20,841 nucleotides of DNA from NCBI GenBank assembly GCA_041569895.1, contig JBFFXF010000118.1, positions 1 through 20,841 on the forward strand. Reading direction: 5' to 3'. Made by a program: the position numbers and the translations under genes. Under the pieces are notes generated by a model, which was not told the origin of the DNA, ran no database searches, and saw nothing but the letters and a program-made list of their open reading frames with translations. The DNA is from JBFFXF01 sp041569895 (lineage in GTDB: Bacteria; Planctomycetota; UBA8108; JACQVS01). This document shows, piece after piece, positions 15,229 to 20,841 of the stretch; within the stretch, counting starts at the first letter, position 1; every line of letters begins with the position of its first letter.

Positions 15229-15576
15229 TCAGTCCGCCACCTCGGTCCGGAACCACACGGTGACCGCGGAGAGGGCCGGCACCGAGACGAAGAACAGCAG
15301 CTCGACGCCGCGCAGCGCGAACGGCAGGCCGAACATCGTCACGGCGTTGAGCACGAAGCAGATGCCGCGGAAGACGCCGTACGGGCGAAAGTGGCGCTTC
15401 ATCGCCAGCGTCACGAGGTTGGTCAGCCCGACGGCGGAGAGGAAGCCGAAGACGATCGCCGCCAGCTCGGCGCGCCGCTCGGCGGCCGCGTCCTGCGGCA
15501 TGGCGGTCGCCAGGAAGAGCGACATCGGCACGAAGAGCGCGTTGAGCGCCAGCACGAGGCCCACCAGGAGTTTCAT
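15229..15576 (-). CDS. Small integral membrane protein
   Basis: The product has 115 residues from the ATG at 15576. GGAAGGAG lies about 14 bases upstream, which is longer than usual. The sequence is dominated by three or four hydrophobic helices: about 1-25 (LLVGLVLALNALFVPMSLFL), 40-60 (AIVFGFLSAVGLTNLVTLAM), 70-90 (GICFVLNAVTMFGLPFAL) and 92-110 (VELLFFVSVPALSAVTVWF), with a basic loop KRHFRPYG between the second and third. I do not recognise the family, and no catalytic residues stand out. It converges with the repeat-protein gene with one base between stops and has no visible terminator there. A TAGAAT that could be a -10 lies on the minus strand at 15682-15687, but without a good -35. 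Confidence 0.75.
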   Translation of the reverse strand: MKLLVGLVLALNALFVPMSLFLATAMPQDAAAERRAELAAIVFGFLSAVGLTNLVTLAMKRHFRPYGVFRGICFVLNAVTMFGLPFALRGVELLFFVSVPALSAVTVWFRTEVAD

Positions 15577-15756
15577 GGATCGGGTCGCGAGCTCCTTCCT
15601 CGACAGCGAATGCCAGTTCTGTTCCGTTGGCGGGGTTCGACCGGAGACGGTCGAGTTGCCTGACGCCCCTGCCCCGGCACGATTCTAATCAACCGCGCGA
15701 CCGCCGCCCAGAGGGAAAGTCACCGCGGGCACCCGCCACGGCGCCGCTCCACCGAC

Positions 15757-15800
15757 AAAAAGAAGCCGCCGCGAACGCACCTGCGTGCGCTCGCGGCGGC
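15757..15800 (-). terminator. Intrinsic terminator of the Asp/Gly-tract dockerin gene
   Basis: On the minus strand a 16-bp stem with one mismatch (15785-15800 with 15765-15780) closes a 4-base loop and is followed by TTCTTTTT (15764-15757). It lies 52 bases past the stop at 15853 and is the best terminator in the window. It also separates that gene from the membrane-protein gene downstream. Confidence 0.88.
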
Positions 15801-15852
15801 CTCGGAAGGCTCCGGCATCATCCCGCCGGAGACTGGCGCGACATCCCCGGGA

Positions 15853-16989
15853 TCAGAGACCCGGCGTGAATGTCTCGTCGCAGAAGAGCGGGTCGGGAGT
15901 CGGATCGAATCCGGGAGACCCGGCCCCGGGCGCCGGCAGGGCGCCGCCGTCCGTGAAGAGGAAGCGAAGCGTGGTCACCGCATCGGAGATGTCGATGCGG
16001 CCGTCGTCGTTGGCGTCGTGGGCATCGGCGCAATACGAGCGCGGCATGCCGCGGAAGAGGTGCCCGAGCGTCCGGATCGGGTCGGCGATGTCGACCTGCC
16101 GATCGCCGTTGGTGTCCCCGCGCAGGAAGCTGGCGTCGTGAACGCCGATGACGATGAAGTCGGCATCCGACGGATTCTCGACCGTGGCATCGAAGGGCAC
16201 GAACGCGGCGCCCCCGCCGGCCATGCCGTCGCCGCCATCGCCATCGCCATCGCCATCGCCATCGCCATTGTCACCGCCGTCACCGTTGTCGCCGTTGTCG
16301 CCGTTCTTGTCCTTCGGGCCGCGGTTGCCCGGACGGCGGATCTCGTCGATGGTCGTGGTGAGCATCACCACGCCCGCCGGGTTGACGACGTCGATGGTCG
16401 CGCCGACCAGATCCCCGACGCTCTCCGCGCCGAGCGGCAGCGAGTCGCCCCGCTTGGTGTCGACCTTGAGGAGGCCGCATCCGGGGGCATCTTTCTCGTC
16501 GTCCGCGCCGTTGCCGTTCTCGGCGCCGCCACCGTCGGTGCCATCACCGTCGGTGCCGTCACCGTCGGTGCCGTCACCGCCATCGCCCCCGTCCATCCCA
16601 TCATCGCCGCCGTCACCGCCATCACCGCCATCACCATCATCACCGTCCATCCCCATGTCCGCCGGAATGGTGGTGATGTTGCCGATCACCTCGCTCTCGC
16701 CGTCGCGCGATGCGACGACGTCGAACGTCACGCCGGGGGCGAGCCCGCAGGCGCGCACGAAGATCGCCTCGCGCACCGGATTGCGCTTGAGCTGCACGTT
16801 CCCCGAGGAGTCCGGGTTGGGGTTCTCGGCGGTGGGCTCGAGCGCGTGTCTCGAGTTGACGTTGTTGCGGCCGCGTCCCTGGCTTCCCGGCGCCGGCTCC
16901 TCGTCCTGGGCCGCGGTCGAGACGGGGAACAGGGCGACGAGCGCGGCGGCCGCGAGGCCGCCGAGAATCGAAAGGCGCGTGCGTGTCAT
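15853..16989 (-). CDS. Exported dockerin-tailed protein with Asp/Gly low-complexity tracts
   Basis: The product has 378 residues. The ATG at 16989 follows GAGGAGG closely and starts a signal peptide (MTRTRLSILGGLAAAALVAL, cleavage near STAAQ, about 27); the open frame upstream to 17112 is not needed. A beta-rich unit (about 65-110, REAIFVRACGLAPGVTFDVV) is followed by a Gly/Asp tract (112-155), a second unit (about 170-217, KVDTKRGDSLPLGAESV, then GATIDVVNPAGVVML), another Gly/Asp tract (229-256), and a dockerin-like tail (about 288-372). The tail has two loops, DTNGDRQVDIAD and DANDDGRIDISD; the first is slightly degenerate, and the final CG motif is changed to PG. Asp/Gly tracts may bind calcium or act as flexible linkers. 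The gene is flanked by terminators on both sides. Function is unknown; secretion and calcium binding are likely. Confidence 0.87.
   Translation of the reverse strand: MTRTRLSILGGLAAAALVALFPVSTAAQDEEPAPGSQGRGRNNVNSRHALEPTAENPNPDSSGNVQLKRNPVREAIFVRACGLAPGVTFDVVASRDGESEVIGNITTIPADMGMDGDDGDGGDGGDGGDDGMDGGDGGDGTDGDGTDGDGTDGGGAENGNGADDEKDAPGCGLLKVDTKRGDSLPLGAESVGDLVGATIDVVNPAGVVMLTTTIDEIRRPGNRGPKDKNGDNGDNGDGGDNGDGDGDGDGDGGDGMAGGGAAFVPFDATVENPSDADFIVIGVHDASFLRGDTNGDRQVDIADPIRTLGHLFRGMPRSYCADAHDANDDGRIDISDAVTTLRFLFTDGGALPAPGAGSPGFDPTPDPLFCDETFTPGL
16233..16268. repeat. Hexanucleotide repeat CGCCAT, 6 copies, coding
   Basis: Six exact tandem CGCCAT units encode the DGDGDGDGDGD stretch of the dockerin protein on the minus strand. 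Imperfect trinucleotide-like units extend it to about 16310. Changes by whole units would keep the frame. Confidence 0.9.
16529..16656. repeat. Low-complexity Asp/Gly coding tract with 15-bp units
   Basis: Three tandem 15-base units at 16531-16575 (ACCGTCGGTGCCRTC) encode repeated DGTDG on the minus strand, and further GGD/GDD codons continue to about 16656. All unit lengths are multiples of three. Confidence 0.85.
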
Positions 16990-17023
16990 GAGACCTCCTC
17001 GATTGAGAATTGGGAGTCGTCTG

Positions 17024-17064
17024 AAAAAACCCGTGCCGCATCCTCTCTCCGGCGCCGGCACGGG
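17024..17064 (-). terminator. Intrinsic terminator 34 bases upstream of the Asp/Gly-tract dockerin start
   Basis: A 9-bp perfect stem (17056-17064 with 17030-17038), a 17-base loop and six T residues on the minus strand (17029-17024). It may end the lipoprotein-sulfatase transcript, whose stop is about 180 bases upstream, or act as an attenuator in the leader of the dockerin gene. The 34 bases that remain leave little room for a promoter downstream of it. Confidence 0.7.
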
Positions 17065-17242
17065 GCGCACGGCGAGCGGGGCGGCACATCGACCTGCGGA
17101 GGGAGAGAGCAAATCCCTGACCGCCCCGCGCCGATGTCGTTAAACCAGTCGGGGTAAGGGCCGGAGAGCGACGGCCCCGGCGCCCGCCTGCCGCGGTGTA
17201 AAGCGGACCTGCAGTCGACGCGTGGGCGAGTGATGGATCGCA

Positions 17243-18679
17243 TCACTTCTCGACCGGACGCCCGTCGAGCGCCGGGAACGGAAACGCCTCGGACGGCGTG
17301 CGCGCGCTCTCCATGACGGCGCGCATGCGAGCGAGGACCACGGGGTGAGTCGAGGCGACGTCGTTCGACTCGGAGGGGTCGGTGGCGAGGTTGAAGAGCG
17401 CGATCGTCATGTCGGGCTCGCGACGGCCCTTCTTGCCGCGGCGGGGCATCAGGCCCTGGCGCAGCCCCTTCCAGTCGCCGAGGCGCACCGCCTGCTGCCC
17501 GCCGTACGCGGGGAACTCCCAGTAGAGGTGCTCGTGCCGCTCCTGCTCGCCGCGCCCGAGGAGCGTCGGGGCGAAGCTGATGCCGTCGATCCCTGCCGGC
17601 GGCTCGATGCCGACGATCTCGCAGAGAGTCGGCAGCACATCCCAGAACGCCGACACGTGCTCGGTGACGGTCCCGGCGGGAATCTTCCCGGGCCACCTCG
17701 CGACCAGCGGCACGCGGATGCCGCCCTCGCGCAGGCTGCCCTTGCGGCCGCTGAAGATGCCCGCCGACTTGAAGAAGTCGGAGTCGGAACCGCCGAGGCG
17801 GTCGAACGTCGGCCCGTTGTCCGACGAGAAGAAGACCAGCGTGCGCTCGTCGAGGCCGAGCTCCTTGATGAGCTCCATGACGAGGCCGATGTCGCGGTCC
17901 ATGTGCGTCACCATGGCCGCGTAGCCCGCGCGCGGAAACGGGTGCTTCAGGTAGCCGCGGTGCTCGTACTCCTCCTCGGGGATCTTGTCCCGGTACCACG
18001 CCAGCGACTCCTCCGGCGCCTGGATCGACAGGTGGGGGATGGCGAAGGGCATGTAGAGGAAGAACGGCCGCGAGCGGCTCTCGCGGATGAAGGCGAGCGC
18101 CTCGCGCGTGAACAGGTCCTGCGAGTACTGCTTGCCGGTGAGCTCGCGGGTGTTGCCCTCGAGCGTCTCGCGCTCCCGGTTGCGCCAGAGGTAGCGCGGA
18201 TAGTGATTGTGCGCGTGACGCTGGCAGTTGTACCCGTAGAAGAGATCGAAACCCTGTCGGTTCGGGTCGCCGCTCGTCCCGAACATGCCGAGGCCCCACT
18301 TGCCGATCGCCGCGGTGGCGTATCCCCTGGTCTTCAGGAGCTCGGCGATGGTCACCTCGGCGTCGGCGAGGGGGTGCTGGCCCTCCGGCCTGACCTCGCG
18401 GTTGTTGCGGATGTAGGCGTGTCCGGTGTGCTTGCCGGTGAGGAGGACGCAGCGCGACGGCGCGCACACCGCCTGGCCGCTGTAGTGCTGGGTGAACCGG
18501 ATTCCCCCGGCGGCGATGCGGTCGATGTTCGGGGTGCGGATGCGCTCCTGGCCGTAGCAGCCGAGCTCGCCCCACCCCAGGTCGTCCGCCAGGAAGAAGA
18601 CGACGTTGGGGGGCTGCTCGGCCCTCGCCCCGGCGGCGAGGGCCGACAGCGTCAGGACGATAGCGCTCGCGTTGATCAA
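17243..18679 (-). CDS. Cys-type sulfatase (arylsulfatase family)
   Basis: The product has 478 residues. It hydrolyses sulfate esters, probably of polysaccharides or other exported substrates. The signature VCAPSRCVLLTGKHTGH carries Cys72, which formylglycine-generating enzyme would convert to the catalytic formylglycine. Metal-site residues are Asp32-Asp33 (FFLADDLGWGELGC) and Asp287-Asn288 (FFSSDNGP); Lys83, Lys127 (GKWGLG) and His216 fit the active site. A signal peptide (residues 1-20, INASAIVLTLSALAAGARA) indicates export. The start is a TTG at 18679 with a GGGGG run upstream; no ATG precedes the catalytic motifs. It follows the lipoprotein gene by 14 bases, so they form an operon. Length fits the family. 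No activating enzyme is in the window. The exact substrate cannot be told from sequence. Confidence 0.93.
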   Translation of the reverse strand: MINASAIVLTLSALAAGARAEQPPNVVFFLADDLGWGELGCYGQERIRTPNIDRIAAGGIRFTQHYSGQAVCAPSRCVLLTGKHTGHAYIRNNREVRPEGQHPLADAEVTIAELLKTRGYATAAIGKWGLGMFGTSGDPNRQGFDLFYGYNCQRHAHNHYPRYLWRNRERETLEGNTRELTGKQYSQDLFTREALAFIRESRSRPFFLYMPFAIPHLSIQAPEESLAWYRDKIPEEEYEHRGYLKHPFPRAGYAAMVTHMDRDIGLVMELIKELGLDERTLVFFSSDNGPTFDRLGGSDSDFFKSAGIFSGRKGSLREGGIRVPLVARWPGKIPAGTVTEHVSAFWDVLPTLCEIVGIEPPAGIDGISFAPTLLGRGEQERHEHLYWEFPAYGGQQAVRLGDWKGLRQGLMPRRGKKGRREPDMTIALFNLATDPSESNDVASTHPVVLARMRAVMESARTPSEAFPFPALDGRPVEK

Positions 18680-18693
18680 GTGGACCCCCGAGC

Positions 18694-19041
18694 TCAGCGT
18701 CCGGACGACGTCGCCGACTCCGCCTCCGGCGCCGGCGGAGGAGGAGATTTGAGGATGGCGACGAACCCATCGATGACGCGCTGCACCGATCGCGACGTCG
18801 TCACGGTGAGCGTGTCACCGGTGACCTCGGTCTCGAGCTCCAGAACGGAGTGCGCCTTCAGGAAGTCGCCGAGCTCGCGCGCCAGCGCGGGCGTCAGCTT
18901 GTAGTCGGCGCGGGTCAGCGTCCGGGTGCTGGTCCGCTTCCCCTCGCCCGGCGGCAAGAGGTAGCAACCGACGACACCGAGCGCGGCAACGAGTCCACAG
19001 GCCAGCAGGCCACGTCGAAAGGTACGAAAGAATCTGCTCAC
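18694..19041 (-). CDS. Small lipoprotein encoded just upstream of the sulfatase
   Basis: The product has 115 residues. The start is a GTG at 19041, preceded by AGGAGG about 10 bases upstream; the open frame reaching to 19668 overlaps the divergent gene and is not coding there. The N-terminus has basic residues (SRFFRTFRRG), a hydrophobic segment (LLACGLVAALG) and a lipobox VVGC, so Cys26 should be lipidated. The mature part contains TRADYKLTPALARELGDFL and LELETEVTGDTLTVTTSRS, a short alpha/beta unit, then a Pro-rich tail (SPPPPAPEAE). I do not recognise the family. The stop is 14 bases before the sulfatase start, so the two are co-transcribed; a supporting role at the membrane is inferred only from that. 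Confidence 0.78.
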   Translation of the reverse strand: MSRFFRTFRRGLLACGLVAALGVVGCYLLPPGEGKRTSTRTLTRADYKLTPALARELGDFLKAHSVLELETEVTGDTLTVTTSRSVQRVIDGFVAILKSPPPPAPEAESATSSGR

Positions 19042-19146
19042 AGTCCTGTCACCTCCTGGAAAAGGAACGGTTGAACGAACGTCACAAGTCGACGATAGAG
19101 AAACCCAGCGCACTGCGCGTCCGCCCGAGATCCGACCGAAGCATGT

Positions 19147-19176
19147 ATTGTACGCACTCCGGACGCGCGGAGGCAA
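19147..19176 (-). promoter_or_regulatory. Predicted sigma-70-like promoter of the lipoprotein-sulfatase operon
   Basis: On the minus strand TTGCCT (19176-19171) and TACAAT (19152-19147, five of six consensus bases) are 18 bases apart. Transcription would begin near 19140, giving a leader of about 100 bases before the GTG at 19041. Confidence 0.5.
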
Positions 19177-19216
19177 CCGGCAGGCCCCCGGAGAGCCCCG
19201 GCATCCTCGACATTTC

Positions 19217-19245
19217 TTGACCTGACGCCCCCGTTCTCCCCTAAT
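19217..19245 (+). promoter_or_regulatory. Predicted sigma-70-like promoter of the DUF1549-type gene
   Basis: TTGACC (19217-19222, five of six consensus bases) and CCTAAT (19240-19245, four of six) are 17 bases apart. The -10 overlaps an upstream ATG (19244), so that ATG could not be translated from this promoter; this supports the GTG start at 19304. The promoter diverges from the one at 19147-19176, with about 40 bases between their -35 boxes. Confidence 0.5.
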
Positions 19246-19292
19246 GGACGCGGCTTCGGCGCGCGGGCGCCGGCCGAACGACGTCGACGCGC

Positions 19293-19297
19293 GGAGG
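19293..19297 (+). promoter_or_regulatory. Ribosome binding site that decides the start at 19304
   Basis: GGAGG lies 6 bases before GTG 19304, and the protein then begins directly with a signal peptide. The in-frame ATG at 19244 has no such site. Confidence 0.6.
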
Positions 19298-19303
19298 CTC
19301 GCC

Positions 19304-20841
19304 GTGCTCCACCGAGCGCTCGTCGCCCTGCTCCTCGGCCTTTTCGCCGTGGTCCTGCCCCGACCGGGCGTCGCCGGGACGCCGTCGGGCGAGCCGCTCC
19401 GCGAGCGCATCGATGGCCTCGTCGAGGCGGCCCACGAGGGCCCCTTCGCCGTCCCCGCCGACGACGCGGAGTTCCTGCGGCGAGTGTACCTCGACCTCGC
19501 CGGCGTCATCCCTCCCGCCGACGTCGCGCGGCGATTCCTCGCCGATCCCGCTGCGGGCAAGCGCGAGGCGCTCGTGCGGCGCCTGGTCGCCGGCCCGCTC
19601 CACGCGCGGCGCATGCTCGACTTCCTCGACGAGATGCTGATGGAGCGCCGCCCCGAGAAGCACGTCAAGTCCGCGGAGTGGCGCGCCTACCTGCTCGGGC
19701 GCCTGCGCGAGGGGGTGCGCTTCCACGACCTCGCCCGCGAGCTGCTCGCCGCCGACGGCACCGACGAGCGCGTGCGGGCCGCGTCGAGGTTCTACCTCGA
19801 CCGCGAGGGCGAGCTCAACGCGATCACCAGGGACATCGGGCGCATCTTCTTCGGGATGGATTTGCAATGCGCCCAGTGCCACGATCACCCGCTGATCGAC
19901 GGGTACAAGCAGGCGGACTATTACGGCATCTACGCGTTCCTGACGCGCACGTCGCTGTTCACCGACAAGAAGAAGAAGGTCTTGCTCGCGGAGAAGGCCG
20001 ACGGCGAGGCGACGTTCACGTCGGTGTTCGATCCGGAGAAGACGACGCATGACGCCGCGCCGCGTCTCCCGGGCGGCGAGCCGCTCGAGGAGCCCGAGCT
20101 CGAGAAGGGCAAGGAGTACGAGGTCGCGCCGGCGAAGGACGTGCGATCGGTGCCGCGTTTCAGCCGGCGGATCGCGCTGGCCGAGCGGGCGGCGAGCGGC
20201 GACAACCGCGCCTTCAACCGCAACATCGCCAACCGGCTCTGGGCGATGATGATGGGCCGCGGGCTGGTCGAGCCCGTCGACCTGATCCACCCCGACAACC
20301 CGCCGTCCCACCCCGAGCTCCTCGACCTGCTCGCCGACGAGCTCGCCGCCATGGACTTCGACACCGGCCAGTTCCTCGCCGAGATCGCGCTGACGCGGAC
20401 GTACCAGCGCTCGAGCACACCGCCGCCGGTCGAGATCGCCGCGGCGAGCGACGTCCTGCGCGACGCGGCGGGTGACGCGGTCATTCACGGCGCGGGTGGC
20501 GAATCGGACGACACGCTCGACGCCGCCGTCGGGGAGGCCGGCGCTCCGGCTGACGAGACCCGCCTCGGCGAGCTCGAGCGTCGCCTCGCGGTGGCGCCGC
20601 TCAAGCCGCTCGGTCCCGAGCAGCTCGCCTGGAGCTTCATGGAGGCCCTCGGCATCGCGGGCACGCAGCGCGCCGCCGCGAGCAAGGAGCGCGCCGCCAG
20701 GAGTAACGACACGGTGTCGCTCCTCCGCGAGGACGAGACGCGCCGGCGAGCCGAGGACGCCGCGGCGATCGAGGAGGCCGTCGACGGCAAGGTCGCCGGC
20801 CACGTGGCGCCCTTCGTCAAGCTCTTCGCCTCGCTTCCCGG
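19304..20841 (+). CDS. DUF1549/DUF1553-type exported protein with CxxCH motif (3' end missing)
   Basis: The frame is open to the window end; 512 codons are visible. The GTG at 19304 is preferred over the ATG at 19244 because GGAGG lies 6 bases before it and a signal peptide follows at once (LHRALVALLLGLFAVVLP, cleavage near GVAG). The first domain (about residues 30-250) fits DUF1549: DAEFLRRVYLDLAGVIP, then LQCAQCHDHP with CAQCH at 189-193, a possible c-type haem site, and GYKQADYYGIYAFL. The later part fits DUF1553: NRAFNRNIANRLWAMMMGRG, LVEPVDLIHPDNPPSHPELL and LAEIALTRTYQRSS. Such proteins are abundant in planctomycetes, usually beside sulfatases or DUF1501 genes; their activity is not established. 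An acidic, Ala-rich stretch near residues 390-430 looks like an insertion. The divergent sulfatase operon is consistent with that context. Confidence 0.9.
   Translation, partial: MLHRALVALLLGLFAVVLPRPGVAGTPSGEPLRERIDGLVEAAHEGPFAVPADDAEFLRRVYLDLAGVIPPADVARRFLADPAAGKREALVRRLVAGPLHARRMLDFLDEMLMERRPEKHVKSAEWRAYLLGRLREGVRFHDLARELLAADGTDERVRAASRFYLDREGELNAITRDIGRIFFGMDLQCAQCHDHPLIDGYKQADYYGIYAFLTRTSLFTDKKKKVLLAEKADGEATFTSVFDPEKTTHDAAPRLPGGEPLEEPELEKGKEYEVAPAKDVRSVPRFSRRIALAERAASGDNRAFNRNIANRLWAMMMGRGLVEPVDLIHPDNPPSHPELLDLLADELAAMDFDTGQFLAEIALTRTYQRSSTPPPVEIAAASDVLRDAAGDAVIHGAGGESDDTLDAAVGEAGAPADETRLGELERRLAVAPLKPLGPEQLAWSFMEALGIAGTQRAAASKERAARSNDTVSLLREDETRRRAEDAAAIEEAVDGKVAGHVAPFVKLFASLP

Noticed and set aside
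15625..15660. A GGGTTCGA-like T-arm that might mark a tRNA
   Set aside because: No acceptor, D or anticodon arm can be placed around it.
16233..16656. Tandem repeats as a possible CRISPR array
   Set aside because: Units of 6 and 15 bp have no unique spacers and lie in a coding frame.
16018..17157. Plus-strand frames of 379 and 331 codons opposite the Asp/Gly-tract protein
   Set aside because: Their Ile/Ala/Thr and Ser/Pro repeats simply mirror the Asp/Gly tandem repeats. The minus strand has signal peptide, ribosome site, dockerin tail and terminator.
16986..18770. A 594-codon minus-strand frame overlapping the sulfatase, and a 519-codon plus-strand frame at 17345-18904
   Set aside because: Both are Arg/Ala/Pro- or Glu/Val-rich and contradict the sulfatase frame, which carries all catalytic motifs.
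19244..19303. ATG at 19244 as the start of the DUF1549-type protein
   Set aside because: It has no ribosome site, it overlaps a predicted -10 box, and it would put a 20-residue charged stretch before the signal peptide.

Overview
The window is GC-rich DNA (coding third positions are overwhelmingly G or C) from what looks like a planctomycete-type bacterium. The basis is the gene repertoire: secreted proteins ending in a two-loop dockerin-like tail (…VDISDA…LFLG…), a Cys-type sulfatase, a DUF1549/DUF1553-type protein with a CxxCH motif, FG-GAP/VCBS and HYR repeats, and stacked carboxypeptidase-regulatory-like domains. Phylum is inferred from these families; no rRNA or other marker gene is present. 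I found no tRNA, rRNA, CRISPR array, insertion sequence or integrase.

Layout. 1-3805 (+): the 3' end of a VCBS/dockerin protein, a 590-bp non-coding gap with one strong hairpin, then a translationally coupled pair (LolA-like exported protein plus Cys-rich dockerin protein) closed by a hairpin terminator. 3846-6623: a small cluster with two paralogous acyl-carrier-protein-like proteins on the minus strand, a hypothetical protein on the plus strand between them, and a SAM methyltransferase just upstream of the second ACP-like gene. 6856-10686 (+): a giant exported protein with a zinc-dependent phospholipase C-like domain, two HYR domains and a dockerin tail. 10707-10916 (-): a short coding-like stretch broken by one in-frame TAG and headed by a perfect 13-bp inverted repeat. 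11025-15227 (+): an exported HExxH metallopeptidase-like protein and a 949-aa protein of about ten carboxypeptidase-regulatory-like repeats. 15229-17023 (-): a small membrane protein, then an Asp/Gly-tract dockerin protein with terminators on both sides. 17243-19041 (-): a lipoprotein-sulfatase operon. 19304-20841 (+): a divergent DUF1549/DUF1553 gene cut by the window end.

How the parts may fit. Most products carry export signals, and four share a dockerin-like C-terminal tail, so much of the region appears to build surface or secreted enzymes and adhesive proteins. No cohesin partner is visible. The most unusual item is the ACP-like pair. In both proteins the segment matching ACP helices II-IV comes first and the segment matching helix I comes last, with the break just before the phosphopantetheine serine, as in a circular permutation. 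One copy keeps the serine; the other has glycine there and a roughly 75-residue insert. The adjacent methyltransferase could act with the serine-bearing copy, but that is inference.
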